Source: Diploptera punctata (taxonomy: Eukaryota; Arthropoda; Insecta; Blattodea; Blaberidae). Taken from it: a DNA stretch of 64,000 bases. The notes under the pieces are model-generated. The model did no database searches and was not told where the DNA came from. It worked only from the letters and a program-made list of their open reading frames with translations. The position numbers were made by a program, and so were the translations under genes. Shown in pieces: positions 32,930 to 43,954 of this stretch (position 1 is its first letter; each line of letters starts with the position of its first letter). Location of the stretch: contig JASPKZ010003844.1 of the NCBI GenBank assembly GCA_030220185.1, positions 4,074,001 through 4,138,000 on the forward strand, read 5' to 3'.

Positions 32930-34010
32930 GACAATAAATAAAACAATGCTTACATATTTTACTATAATTTTTGTATATTTAAAGCACCGGCAGAATACCA
33001 AGATTAAGCGCGTCGTGTGGAATTTAGGTAGCTACGACTACAATAATTGGGGATCTGAATTCCAAAACATGCTATGCCATTTATTTTTTATTTTCAGGAG
33101 AAACATAAAACTATTTAATATTGTTGTTATTTGAGTTTTTGATTGTTATTTTTTTGTTATGTAAGACATACTAAAATTTATATTTTAAGATAAAAAAGGA
33201 ACAACCAGGCTGTTGTTTTGTCCTTCAAAATCAAATTTTAAAAATGGACTTAGCATGATTTAGCAGCAGAATTATGGAAAAAGTGCAAAATGTAATAAAT
33301 AATTACATATAAATTGGGTATGGGATATTGGAAAGGGAACACAGTTATAAATGTGCACTTTTTAAGAAATGTTTAGCAATAAGTTACTTTTTATTAATTT
33401 TAACCGCAAGCATGAAGAGCCCAGTTTTACTGGTAGCAGTGACTCAATAATCTAATACAGTTTAACTATGCAGTGTTGCACAAAATGTGAAACATACAAG
33501 ATTGTAGTCTTTATGTGTGTTGAAAGTATAACCAAAGAAAAATCATTAATCATTATACATATTTTTATGTATTTTTTGTTTACGAGTATTCATAATCACT
33601 GTCATACCTCATCACAGTCACGAGAATCCGTCGGTTGCAGACGTTCTAAATCATTCCAGCTCCATGGTTTAGAATTCGTGTATTTTTTATTATGTCAATA
33701 AATGTGGGAAAGAGTGTGATTTAGAGTTTTGTCATTCAGGACCATAGCCTGAGACTATGTTGTGTTTAACTAAATTTGTCATATTTTGAAGTTAGCATGT
33801 TTTTGAATTCAGGTCCCCAATTAGCTACTCCAGCTTGAGAAAATCAGCTATAACGGCTTGGGGACTCGACATGCTGAATACATGCCATCTCTATACTGGC
33901 TGGATGATTGTCCGCTTCTGTGATTAGCACACGTGAATGTGAGGTCACCAGGCGGCTGGTAGAATAAGGGCCTTCTAGGGCTGTCGCGCTATGGAGTTTT
34001 ACTTATATTA
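32930..34010. other. No gene recognised; possible lectin upstream region
   Basis: May contain the lectin promoter and non-coding exon, which cannot be placed from sequence alone. The part 33720-34000 (GAATGTGAGGTCACCAGGCG and AGGGCCTTCTAGGGCTGTCG) is more GC-rich and looks like a retroposon body, but no second copy was found in the window. Confidence 0.4.
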
Positions 34011-34329
34011 AGATAACTAAATAAAATTATTTATTTATTTTTAAAAGAACAAAGATCCAGTTACCAAACGAGTTGACGAAAATGATAGCATTTGAGGCTA
34101 GTTTTACGTCTTATAATTTTTTTCTAAGATAAATGCTGGATTTGAATTTCGTTACCACGATCCATTTAATAAAAAGTGTAAATAATAACTGTAGAATTAG
34201 GTTTCTTTCAAAAGTTAAGTTAAAAGTTCAGAGAATGAAGTGTAGCATATTAAAGAACATTCGAATTTTTAATTCGCTACTGGCGCCATTCCCTTAAAAA
34301 TGTACGAAAAAAAAAAGCAACAAATATGA

Positions 34330-34560
34330 TCGCGAGTAGAAAGTTACTCTTGGGAACCCAGTGTCGTCAGTTCGATTCCGGGCAGAGCCGATCGATATTC
34401 CGAGTGAGACAAATTCGGGGTGTTGCTTCTTTCAGAGGGTAAGTTAAAATCTATCGCTCACGTGCCACACAGGTGGATGACAACGTTAAGATATAGAAAG
34501 TATAAATCTGTGAAAGAACACGCCCCCTGGTGTCTAGCGGGTGTATGACATTAAATCCAC
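34330..34560 (+). mobile_element. Possible tRNA-derived SINE, single copy
   Basis: Has a B-box-like CAGTTCGATTCCGGGC at 34370 followed by a GC-richer body than its surroundings (GGGTGTTGCTTCTTTCAGAG, CACGTGCCACACAGG, CCCCCTGGTGTCTAGCGGG). No other copy was found here, so the family call is weak. Confidence 0.4.
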
Positions 34561-34699
34561 TTAACAAATGCTACCAAAAAGGTTCAATATGCAACATTTT
34601 ACTTTAAAATCGTCACGAGAGTTTTGAAATTATATTAACGATAATAAACGATCAATGAAAATAAAATCCTCACATATTGTCATAAAAATAAGCTATCTT

Positions 34700-35390
34700 C
34701 TTCTTCTGCTTCATGAAATTAGGCCATTTGACCTGTTTTCACATCAAGTGGGATTTAATGAATCCTCCCATCTAGTAAATGGGCGTCCAACACTCTATGT
34801 CCTACTGGTTTGTACTAAAGTAAAGTAATCCCACTACAGGCCTCGGGAGGACCTTCGGGTAGTAGGAGGTTAAGGCTCCTACTTTTTCTAGACAATCGGC
34901 ACTTGATGTCAGCCGGGTTGTCAGCCTGCGTGACGGCCGCCTTTACCCCCAGAACAAACGTCTGGTACTCATTTACGTTAGAGGCTGAGTCGATCCCAGG
35001 GTCATAGTGCCGCCAGAAGGTTTTGGTCAGTTTAAAAACCCTCGACCTTCCGACTTGTAGCGCAGCGCCTTAACCACTACGCTACGGCGTGCCCCCTGTA
35101 CTTTAGTAACAGCTGAGGGATTCTATCTGTAGGCATTCTCTTGACATGTTCATACCAGTTGTTTCTCATGTTGTCAATTCTATTTGTTAAATTGAAAATA
35201 TTTAAGTCCTTCCTAATATCCTCACTTCTTTTCTTGTCCAAAATTGTCACACCCGCTACTGAACGTAGGAACTTCATTTCTGCAGTTTCTATTTTCCTTC
35301 TGTCTGAACTGTTAAGAGTCAAATTTTCACTTGCATATGTTAAGACAGGCACTGCCATAATTCTATATGGACAGAAATTTTAATTCTGAA
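34700..35390 (-). pseudogene. LINE C-terminal fragment, interrupted by SINE-D
   Basis: Minus strand from 35358 encodes VLTYASENLTLNSSDRRKIE, then AEMKFLRSVAGVTILDKKRS and NIRNNWYEHVKRMPTDRIPQ-type sequence. The SINE at 34819-35096 interrupts it. At 34700-34818 it resumes with remnants of the G-R-P-x-x-R-W block and TGQMA. The order and spacing fit one LINE copy cut by a later SINE. Confidence 0.78.
34819..35096 (-). mobile_element. SINE-D, well-preserved copy
   Basis: Minus strand: head GCACGCCGTAGCGTAGTGG (A-box-like) and GGTCGAGGGTT (B-box-like), then body with AATGAGTACCAGACG and AGGAGCCTTAACCTCCTACT. The latter is self-complementary. TGTACTA and TGTACTT on the two sides suggest a short target duplication. 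A decayed relative is at 23125-23400. Confidence 0.75.
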
Positions 35391-35394
35391 AAAG

Positions 35395-36595
35395 TGAATG
35401 TCATGGAAAACCTAAACCTACGACGATTCCACAGTCTACTTTCTGCTCATACTTGCCGAACAGAAGGGCTCGGTCTCTGAATTAATGATTATGTTTATCT
35501 CTGACTTGAAGGACCGTGACTTCAAATGCTGTTGGGATTGATGGATTGAAAGAAAAGATTGAATTAAATGTGAAGTAACCAATATCTTACCTTTCTATTC
35601 AATGAATTTTCTTCTAAAATTGTCGTTATTTATATGTTAACACTATATCCAGCTTTAATAAACTGGCGCATCTATTTCAAGCAAACAAGTATCACGCTTG
35701 ACCCCTGATGTTATCACCAGGAAAATCGCAATTGTACCATCTGACTTAAGGTCATATCGACAAGAAAAAGAAAAAGGAGAGGGATATATTCGAAGAGCAC
35801 ATTCCTCTGAAAATGTAGGATATCATATAACATATTACAGTATAACAATATATTGTGTTATATACAGAATGACCCAGAATCTTCTGAGATGGGAGAAGAA
35901 AACTGAGTAAGCTTATTTTGAGAATCACTGGTAGAAAATACTTCAAGCTCCACGATATCTTGATATTTAACAAATAGACTATGAAAAACGTTTTTGCAAA
36001 CTGGTTTAATATTTTGTACAGTAAATATGTAAAAAAAATATTACAGCTTATTTACCCTTACATTTACCTCGATTATCCTCTATTTTCATGTTGTTTTCTT
36101 ATTTAATTCCATCAAGATTTTTAACACATATGGTCACATACACACAAAAAACACAAGTACCCAGACCCAGTAGAATACAGAGAATTCCCTTTATGGATAA
36201 ACTCGCATGCCTAACCAGGAATCGAATCCCGGTTCTCTTCCTGTATAAGCATTAATGAACACATCAAGAAAAGCCGATCAAAAAACCCATCCATATTTGT
36301 CGGATTTGAAACTTTGAATCTCGGAACTAAAGGCTAATATGGTCCACAGAGTTCTTAAAAGTTCGCAGCCTCAATGCATTGAATATACAGGGCATGACAT
36401 TGTATTTATCCGAAACAGAGGAAATAGAGAATTGGGAGTTTAAAATATACAGTAGTATGTCTGAAATGTAGCTATAAATTTCTATGATTATAACATATAT
36501 TTGAAGAAGAAGAATCACTACATCTAGGAATAAGTAAACAACACTAGCCGGTTTAAGTCGCGTCTATGTCACTACAAACTTCATTATTAATAATC
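35395..36595. other. No gene recognised
   Basis: Only short frames. Around 36200-36230 the minus strand has GGGATTCGATTCCTGGTTAG, a B-box-like relic resembling the tRNA-like repeat at 21.2-21.7 kb. Confidence 0.4.
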
Positions 36596-36599
36596 ATAA

Positions 36600-36960
36600 T
36601 ACGTGTGTTAATGTATGGCAGTGAAATCAGGACACTGTTATGGAGGTCATATCAAGACTGAAGGCTCTTGAGACAACAATATCCAGGAAAATATATGGTC
36701 CTATATGTGATAGGGGAGAGAATTGTGGATAATATACAACCATGAACTCGACTAAAATTATTCAAGTATTATGATATTGTAATATCAATTAAAGTTTAAA
36801 TATTACGATGGGCAGAACATCTGCAAAGAATACCTGAACGTGAGATACCTACAAAAGTCATGGAGTGTTAGAAGACCTTAAACGAACTGGAATGACAAGG
36901 CTGGCAGTTAAAATTCCAATAGGTTTCCGGCCATGTTAATATATATGGCAATGAAATGAC
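36600..36960 (+). pseudogene. LINE C-terminal fragment, decayed
   Basis: Plus strand gives VLMYGSEIRTLL, and later LRWAEHLQRIPEREIPTKVM, corresponding to the Y-G-x-E-x-W-T-L and G-H-x-x-R-M-x-x-x-R-I-P blocks. Several stops between. Confidence 0.6.
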
Positions 36961-36964
36961 GGTC

Positions 36965-37765
36965 ATATTACCAAAGCTGGGAATTTCTTTTCCCAGCCTT
37001 CCAGCACTCCTCTTAAATCAGCGAAAGCACAAATAAACTCTGCGGTCAATAAATGGATTGGCGAAAAAAACTAAATAAACAGCGACAGGTAAAAAGTGGG
37101 ACACATGGCTTTAAAAGTTACCTCTCTCGAGTAGTCAGCGTAGCCTCATTTTGAATAATGACATGACTATCTGGCCTCGCACTCCATCGCATACGAGTTC
37201 TGACCTCTCCATGATACCAACTTTGCGGCCACGAAACTATGATGCAGACCACATGAGAACCTGTAGAGCGCTGAACCACTCGCAAAAAGACGATGAAGAA
37301 AGACCCCCGTCTCAACACAGTGATCGTCTATAAGTCACTGCGTCACAAAATGGCTCAACAGCCAAGAGAGGCGTTACAACTTAAGAGAAAATGTATGCTT
37401 GAACCAAGGTTTTCCAGCTTTGTGTGCTGGCACTTTTATTTTTGAGTTGCCCAGGAATCCATGGACTGAAATGAATTTATCTCACTTTAAAACCCAGGGT
37501 ATTCTGGTAAGTTCTCATCTTTTCACATGCTGAAGCAACCTAGTCAATATTGCTGCAGGTAAACAACGTGTGTTCTTTTTTCATTTAAATCCGAATAACA
37601 TTTTTGATTAAATTGGATTTAGGGTTAATTTAAAATAGGACGGGACAATTTATATTTTTTTTCTGTAGTAAGTAATAGGGATTATTTTATGAAAGTTTTA
37701 TGAGATCCATAATTTGATATAGTATCTAAAAAGTTTTATTTTTGTTTATGTACTTGTTTACTTTG
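36965..37765. other. No gene; one decayed tRNA-like relic
   Basis: 37385-37440 (GAGAAAATGTATGCTTGAACC, CAGCTTTGTGTGCTGGCACT) is a mutated copy of the tRNA-like repeat arm at 21.2 kb in the same orientation. The rest, including the GC-richer 37100-37330, is unassigned. Confidence 0.45.
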
Positions 37766-37769
37766 AGAA

Positions 37770-38200
37770 AATTTAATCTTCATCAGCAGCAGCGTCAAAG
37801 ATTAGACCTTAATATCTGCTCAGATTTTATGCTAGAATTGGTCTGTCCATCTTTTACTGGGTATTCCTACATTTCTTCGTTCAAGTGGTTTGTAATGAAG
37901 AATCTGTGTCGGAATTCTATTGTTATTCATTCTATTTATGTGGTCCATTCATTCATCTCTGTATTGTACAATTAGTTTGAAAATATTTAGTTCACTTCGT
38001 ATATTTTCATTCGTTTTCGATCTGTTATTGCATAGCCAACCACACTCCTCAGAAACCTCATTTCTGACGTTTCAATTTTTCGTTCCTGATTTTTGGTTAA
38101 GACCCAGTGTTCCAATCCATATAGTAGTGTTGGAAATTTAATATGCAAGATTTTCTATTTTTTATCTTACTGCTCATTATCTACAACAATGTAGACAATA
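37770..38200 (-). pseudogene. LINE C-terminal fragment, decayed
   Basis: Minus strand encodes PTLLYGLEHWVLTKNQERKI, then ETSEMRFLRSVVGYAITDRK. These match the same LINE blocks as 35358-35200. Frameshifts follow downstream. Confidence 0.7.
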
Positions 38201-38229
38201 TTTGTTTCAGTATGTGAAATGATTGGTAC

Positions 38230-38355
38230 TAGAGTATCCTGACAGATCCTGCACTACATACCCCCGGGAAAGAGACCTGCTGGAAGACTTTATGAGATGT
38301 TCGGAGACCGTAAACAGGGTAACTGACCCCACTACTTGACAGGATGATTATGTAG
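38230..38355 (+). pseudogene. LINE 3' terminal fragment
   Basis: Plus strand encodes the LHYIPPGKETCWKTL region (usual Y-x-P-x-G-K-R-x-x-G-R-P) and LTPLLDRMIM just before the end. It is in the opposite orientation to the preceding LINE fragment. Confidence 0.55.
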
Positions 38356-38359
38356 TGAA

Positions 38360-38770
38360 CACTATTTACATTACAGTAATTATCTTTTTGGTGGAACCAG
38401 CCCTTACTGCAATGTGAATAATGTCCACTACAAAGAGTACATGGGATTTTAAAGTGACTATTTAACTCATGCCGGAGGCGGAAATATAAATTAGTTTCCA
38501 CTTCATTGAATTCCTGTTAGGCGAAATAACAATAAGCGATGATTCCAGCCGCCGGGCGAAGTAGAGTTTCTACCTGTAACTGAAATTTTATTTCAGTCCC
38601 ACTGCACACCCGTTTTGCGAAATACAGGTACAAGTTCGTTTAACAAATATTTGTGTGCGGCATCTGTCTTACAAATAACCAGTGCACTGTAAAACTTTAA
38701 ATTAGTTTAAGATCTGAAACCGATTGTGTACATATCTTTCATAGGTAGCGTTCTGAATTTACGGACTAAA
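38360..38770. other. Mostly unassigned; family X end motif
   Basis: 38458-38476 (GACTATTTAACTCATGCC) matches the terminal motif of repeat family X, but the interior does not, so this may be a solo end or chance. The remainder is unassigned. Confidence 0.4.
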
Positions 38771-38771
38771 G

Positions 38772-39380
38772 ATGGCTAAACCGAATGTATCATTGCCATT
38801 AAACGAAAAAGTGAAAGTGATTGAAGATAAAGTAAAACAAACTCTCAGTACGCCAAATAATGACTAAATTTAAATGTGGAAAAACCAAAGTTTATGAGAT
38901 TTTAAAACACAAAAAAAAAGTATGAATGAATGCAAGGGAATAGTGAAATGAAGAGGAAATGAAAAAAAAAATAAAAAAATAAAAAACAGGAAATGAGGAA
39001 ATCAACGAAGTAGTGTGGGAGTGTTTTACAAGACCATGATAAAAAATCTCCAAATTTCCGGACCGATGTTCCAAAATCAAGCTGTAGCTGTTGCCATATC
39101 CCTAGGGAATAGCCATTTCAAGGCATCTTCAGGTTGGCTGGACAGTTTTAAAAGAAGATACAACGTAGTGTGGAATGAAATTTGTGGGGAATCAAAGGAT
39201 GTAGACGAAAATATAGTTAGTAAATGGAAACCGAAACTGCATACTTTAATTTCAGGATACGCGCCTAAGAGAAATTTTTAACGCTGACAAAACGGGACTC
39301 TTTTATCACGCGTTACCGTCGAAATAGCTCATACATACTATACTTCACTTTCCAACGGCAGCGAAACTGCAATTAATCGA
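38772..39380 (+). pseudogene. pogo/Tigger (CENP-B-like) transposase remnant
   Basis: Starts MAKPNVSLPLNEKVKVIED, the psq/CENP-B-type helix-turn-helix, with FKCGKTKVYEILK after a frameshift. The second DNA-binding (HTH_CENPB) domain reads ISGPMFQNQAVAVAISLGNS and FKASSGWLDSFKRRYNVVWN, followed by ICGESKDVDENIVSKW. The DDE domain begins EIFNADKTGLFYHALPS, with the first catalytic Asp present, and is lost soon after. Stops and shifts make it a pseudogene. Confidence 0.8.
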
Positions 39381-39526
39381 AGGTACGTAAAAAAACATTA
39401 TACGGTACCGGTACTCTATAATCTGAGATTGGTTAATATGTTTTTGTTTTTTTATAATACGGAATGTTGTCTAATGTGGAAAAAAATTGGTCCCATGCGA
39501 TTCCGATTTGAACAAAATTTAATGCA

Positions 39527-39985
39527 TTAACTCACTGATATTAATCGAACACGCAGGTTCAAGGCCGCGCGGACGTGGGATCTCCATACATTCCTATCCT
39601 GAGCTAATGTTTTCCAATCATTCCTTGTATAATTTATTTCCCTAAAATCATGGTTAATGTTATCCTCCCACCTCATTCTTGGTCTACCTACTGGGCACTT
39701 TCCTTTTGATTTTTTTACAAGCAGTTTCCATGCCACTCTTTCATTCCCATTCGTGCCACATGTCCTACCCTTCGCAGATTAGAGATTAACTGTTTTTTGT
39801 TGCATTTGGTTTCCCATGAAGATCATGTAACTCAACCTTATGTATTCTTCTCCACTCACCTGTCTGTTGCATTTGGTTTCGCATGAAGCTCATGTAACTC
39901 ACTCTTATGGATTCTCCACTCACCTGTCTGTTGGTCTCTCTTTGGTCCAAAAATTGTCCTAAGGACTTTATTCACAACGGATGAT
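39527..39985 (-). pseudogene. LINE 3' end, YAGD family
   Basis: Minus strand from 39736 encodes MAWKLLVKKSKGKCPVGRPR, then WEDNINHDFREINYTRNDWK and a V-R-A-A-L-N-L-R end. Upstream, 39800-39960 holds a roughly 65-bp tandem duplication (TGTTGCATTTGGTTTC...CTCACCTGTCTGT twice). It is cut off near 39985 by a family X fragment. Confidence 0.75.
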
Positions 39986-39989
39986 TTTA

Positions 39990-40097
39990 AAGTGATAAAA
40001 TTAAACTGATAAAATCAAGGTGAAAAACGACTGTGATTGGTTGTAAATAAAAAATATTGAAATGTGATTGGTCATTTGGGGCATGAGTTAAATAGTC
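39990..40097 (+). mobile_element. Repeat family X, 3'-end fragment
   Basis: Contains the CGACTGTGATTGGTTGTAAA, TGTGATTGGTCATTTGGGG and CATGAGTTAAATAGTC motifs shared by the distal part of family X. It separates two pieces of a minus-strand LINE. Confidence 0.75.
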
Positions 40098-40189
40098 CTC
40101 TAAAAATTTGCTGGCATGATCTAGTATTGTAATAGGAATAACAGTAGAGGAGATATTGCATCTCCTTGTATTAACTCATCGTAAATTTC

Positions 40190-40375
40190 AAAAATGTCTG
40201 AAAACTTTTGATACCCGCACCTTAATCTTTGTATCATTTAGACACATTGAAATAATGAGTCTAACTAACTTTTTAGGAATTCTGAACTCTAGTAGAATAC
40301 TATACAACTTCTTCCCCTTAATTGAATCATATCACTTTTTGAAATCTACATATAATTGTTATAATATCTCAGTTG
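40190..40375 (-). pseudogene. LINE RT fragment, YAGD family
   Basis: Minus strand encodes LYSILLEFRIPKKLVRLI and MCLNDTKIKVRVSK, nearly the same as the start of the copy at 18390. Preceded by VDFKK (RT motif A region, first part of F-x-D-F-x-x-A-F/Y-D). It probably belongs to the same insertion as 39527-39985. Confidence 0.75.
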
Positions 40376-40384
40376 CCTGTTAGA

Positions 40385-40500
40385 TGTACAATTGGATCGG
40401 TGACTTGACCACATGCTATCCATGACATCTATGAGCAAATAAGGTAACTAAAAATTAACTTAGCGTAGTAAGTCCTCACAAAGGAGAGGGTATGGCTCAA
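40385..40500 (+). mobile_element. SINE-C 3' tail fragment
   Basis: Shares GACATCTATGAGCAAATAA, GTAACTAAA and the AAGGAGAGGGTATGGCTC end with the SINE-C tails. Confidence 0.5.
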
Positions 40501-40504
40501 TAAT

Positions 40505-41435
40505 GGACTATATGTAGTTATATTCCATTATGTTGTGCGGGTTGCAACCTCACTGCCAGCTACCTTTAGGTGCTGAGTAGATCGTCTTTTTGTTTCCGTT
40601 GCATCTACTGGCGTAGAGTTCATTACATCCAAGGTTATTAATCACAAAGCTTTGCCCCGGGCCCATGGGAGGCAAGGATTGATTCATCTTTCTTTCCTAA
40701 GCACTTAAGCATGAATCAATAATAGTTCTCAAAACACCAGAATAACTTAAAATGAATGTTTTCATTATAATTATTAATCATGAAAGCTAGACGGAAAAAT
40801 AAAGGGAGCTAGAATGATCTCCTAAATAAGTGAGTTTCAGTACAGGATTATCAAACAGCAACATGCACATAAATCACTTGAACATTGAATTGGATATGTA
40901 TAAAAATGATGTTTAATATAAACAAGAAGTCTGAAGTGCCTAGAAAACATAACAAAGATAAACATTTGATCATTCAACAAAAGTAAATAAATAATAATGC
41001 TTTAACATGACAAAAAACCATATCATACCTCACACCACATTCATACTATGGTCCAAGCCAGGGTGGCTTTCCCCGGTCTTCAGGACCAACTTAAATTCCG
41101 CCGCTCGCGGCTCCAGACGACCTTGTCAACTTAAAGTTCCGATCCAAAGAATGAATTAATGAATGAATGATAACGTTCTCGATGTGCATAGCGTATTTGA
41201 GCGTTCCGCGGTAGAAGGGGAGATGCGCCGCACAAACAGCGCAACAGGAGAGGCAAAAAGGGAGAGTGGGGGTAGATGCATAGAGAAAGGATATTGGCAT
41301 AGTTCACGAATCTTACTGTCCAGGGAGGATTACGACACTACAGTAGTAAACCGAAAATCACACTTTCGGTTCAATGTTCTCTTTTATTTCTTTTCTAAAA
41401 CTTACCTTATACTAAAAATTAGATCTTTATAGACT
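40505..41435. other. No gene recognised
   Basis: A GC-richer patch at 41040-41290 (CCGCCGCTCGCGGCTCCAGA and GGGAGAGTGGGGGTAGATGC) stands out but has no recognisable coding or repeat content. Confidence 0.4.
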
Positions 41436-41439
41436 TATT

Positions 41440-41725
41440 CCTCCTAAATCCATATTGATAGTCACCTATTTCGACGTCAATATAGGGCTGGGTTATAATA
41501 CCGGTGTATTTGTTAGAATTTTGTACGAATACGAAGTAATGATATGTCCCTGTAGTTGTTGCATCAGTTTTATCTTATAGATTGGTACGAATATCGATTC
41601 TTTTCATTCATTTCGAAGAGCATATTTTTCCCAAATTGTACAAAACAACCGATGTATATTGTCCATCAATTTTTCTTCCCCTGATTTTAACAGTTAAGCT
41701 GGGACCATTTCAATCTCTAATACGC
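41440..41725 (-). pseudogene. LINE RT N-terminal fragment
   Basis: Minus strand gives IPAELLKSGEEKLMDNIHRL, then CTIWEKYALRNE, KESIFVPIYK, a Y-K-I-L block and GDYQYGFRR. These are RT motifs 0 to 2a (P-A-E-L-x-K-x-G, W-K-x-S-x-x-x-P-I-Y-K-K and Q-x-G-F-R) of an arthropod LINE. Frameshifts between blocks. Confidence 0.72.
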
Positions 41726-41749
41726 TTGAATCTAGACTAATATTTATCA

Positions 41750-41812
<63 letters not shown>
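41750..41812. repeat. (ATT)n microsatellite at LINE 3' end
   Basis: ATT run directly next to the 3' end of the minus-strand LINE fragment that follows. Confidence 0.93.
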
Positions 41813-41813
41813 C

Positions 41814-41905
41814 TTATTGCGAATGAGCTCATGTAGGACTGCGCAAAGCACTTAGAGGCGTTTCTTTTGACTCCATATTTCCCTCATATTTTGGCTAGGG
41901 GATTA
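41814..41905 (-). mobile_element. LINE 3' end, same family as 48910-49480
   Basis: Reverse complement contains AAACGCCTCTAAGTGCTTTG and CAGTCCTACATGAGCTCATT, matching the 3' end of the plus-strand LINE at 49425-49470. It is a short 5'-truncated tail. Confidence 0.75.
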
Positions 41906-41989
41906 TTATGATTATTATCATTATTATTATCATCGCCATCATCATAATCATAATCATCACTATCATCATAAACATTACCGTCCCAATAT

Positions 41990-42300
41990 TTAACTGAAGT
42001 CTAGAACTGGTCACACCACCGTGCATCTTTTGGCCACCCCACATCTCGTCGTCCAATGGGTTTTATATTTGTGAAATGTCCTTGGTGACATTTTGAGCAC
42101 ATGTTCATGCCATTTATTTATATAAATTTAAGTAACGTAAACTATATTTAGAGTGTTCAATTCCTGTCTAATGTGTTCGTATTGTTTATGGTCTAATGTT
42201 GTATATCCTGCCAGCGGTCTCAAACAGCTTTATTTATGCTGCTTCCATTCTGGTTGAAGTTTTTTCGGAGGGTTAGCATTCACCACTGTAAACAAGTCCA
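41990..42300 (-). pseudogene. LINE C-terminal fragment, decayed
   Basis: Minus strand near 42060-42000 encodes KPIGRRDVGWPKDARWCDQF, the G-R-R-x-x-G-R-P-x-x-R-W block typical of LINE C-termini. The rest is heavily mutated. Confidence 0.5.
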
Positions 42301-42351
42301 TACACACACTCCCAATAGCAAATTTAGTGGGCAAACATTTATATGACAATA

Positions 42352-42997
42352 GTAGCTAATACTCGGTCTGCGCTGCTAGGTCTAAATAAATTGAATGTGT
42401 TTTTATGTCTAGTTGAATAAATAAAAAGAAAAATAGTTATAAATTTATATCCTAATTATTTTTAGATGGCCTGTGCTGAATACCCGGCGTTGTCCGAATT
42501 TTACTTATTCCGATCTTCTTGACATCAATGAGCTGAAAGACAAAATGGTTATTGTGTGTTATCCGTAAGAGATTACCCGCCGCGCGCTGCTACACTTACC
42601 GGGAAATTTATTCATCCCTATCTTCTTGGTATCAATGAGCTAAAGACAAAAATTGTTATTGTGAGTTATCCGTAAATAATAGACATATGCTGTCGCGGAC
42701 TTTTTTGTAGATTTTTTTCAGATATTCAATTCTGTGTACATTAATTTGGTATATTTGTTATGGTTTAGGCAGAATAAGCCATTTAAGCGTCCAAAAAGCG
42801 TATTTTTTAATGTACCGATGCCCTTATTTTTTTTAATCAGGCCCTATTGTACGTAGGGTAATATGTTATATACGTTGATTGTCCAAGAACAATTCTCTAA
42901 ATGATGAAAAAAAAATTAAATCGGCCAAGTAGTTTTTGAGGCCATAAAGGGCAGACAGACAAATAAACTCACACTCATTTTTATATAGCTATAAAGA
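42352..42997 (-). mobile_element. Non-autonomous Helitron, copy 1
   Basis: Read on the minus strand it starts TCTTTATAGCTATATAAAAA, preceded by A, and ends GAGTATTAGCTAC followed by T. This fits Helitron A|T insertion (canonical 3' end CTRR, here CTAC). It aligns with the plus-strand element at 58297-58804 across its length. This copy has a tandem duplication of a module of about 90 bp near the 3' end (TTACGGATAAC and GCTCATTGATACCAAGAAGA occur twice). No Rep/helicase sequence. Confidence 0.78.
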
Positions 42998-43034
42998 TTA
43001 GTTAAGGATAAGAATAAACTAGCTAAATTTAATA

Positions 43035-43925
43035 CTTACTTACTCACTGGCACTATCGAACCCGTAGGTTCATGGCCGCGCGGACATATGCTCTCCATAC
43101 ATCCCTATCCTGAGCTAATACTTTCCAATCATTTCCTGTATAATCTACTTCCCTCAAATCATAGTTAATGTTATTCTCCCACCTCATTCTTGGTCTACCA
43201 ACTGGGCGTTTTCCCTCTGGCTTTCCTACAAGAAGCTTCCATGCAAGTCTTTCATTCCCCATACGTGCAACATGTCCTGCCCATCGCAGTCTACGAGACT
43301 TAACTGTTCTTATTATATCTGGCTTCCTATAAAGACCATGTAGTTCATTGTTATGCAGTCTTCTCCATTCTCCTGTCTGTTCATCTCTCTTTGGTCCAAA
43401 AATTTTCCTAAGTAACTTACTTTATTCTCAAATACTTTTAATCTCCTTTCCTCCCTTAAAGTAAGAGTCCATGTTTCGCATCCATATAATATAACTGGTA
43501 GAATAATAGTTTTATATATTTTCAGTTTAACGTTTTTTGAAAGGAGTTGGGATATCAAGAGTCTCTGCAATGCATAATAGCACGCATTTCCAGAATTGAG
43601 CCTATGTTTAATTTCTTTGTGTATCTCATTCCTATTTGTGATTATTGTTCCTAGGTATTTGAATTCAGCCACTTCCTCAAAATTTCCCTCATTTGTCATT
43701 AGCTGTCCATTTCCATTATATAATGAATTCCTACATGTGACCATATATTTAGTTTTATTGCTATTTACTTCCAGTCCTAATTTCTTAGTGTTACTCAATA
43801 GTGTGTGCGTGTTGTCCTTTAGTATCTCCTCGCTATCGGTCAATAATACATCACCAGCATAAACTAACAGCTTATTAATACCATTGAGTTGTAAGCCTTC
43901 CTCATTCTCTAAAGATTTAATTGCA
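43035..43925 (-). pseudogene. LINE RT, 5'-truncated, with 14-bp target duplication (YAGD family)
   Basis: Flanked by perfect 14-bp repeats AGCTAAATTTAATA at 43021-43034 and 43926-43939, the signature of target-primed reverse transcription. The minus strand encodes LLVYAGDVLLTDSEEILKDN (motif C with YAGD), LGLEVNSNKTKYMV, FEEVAEFKYLGTIITNRNE, ILPVILYGCETWTLTLREER and, after a frameshift, WKLLVGKPEGKRPVGRPRMR and VRAAMNLRV. It ends with the family 3' sequence GGTTCGATAGTGCCAGTGAG. One frameshift near 43420 separates the two long frames. It is younger than the 18390 copy. Confidence 0.9.
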
Positions 43926-43954
43926 AGCTAAATTTAATAGAACGTTTATTATTA

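Noticed and set aside
41163..41432. 89-codon plus-strand frame in a GC-richer patch
   Set aside because: No recognisable motif, no splice evidence and no homologous copy in the window.
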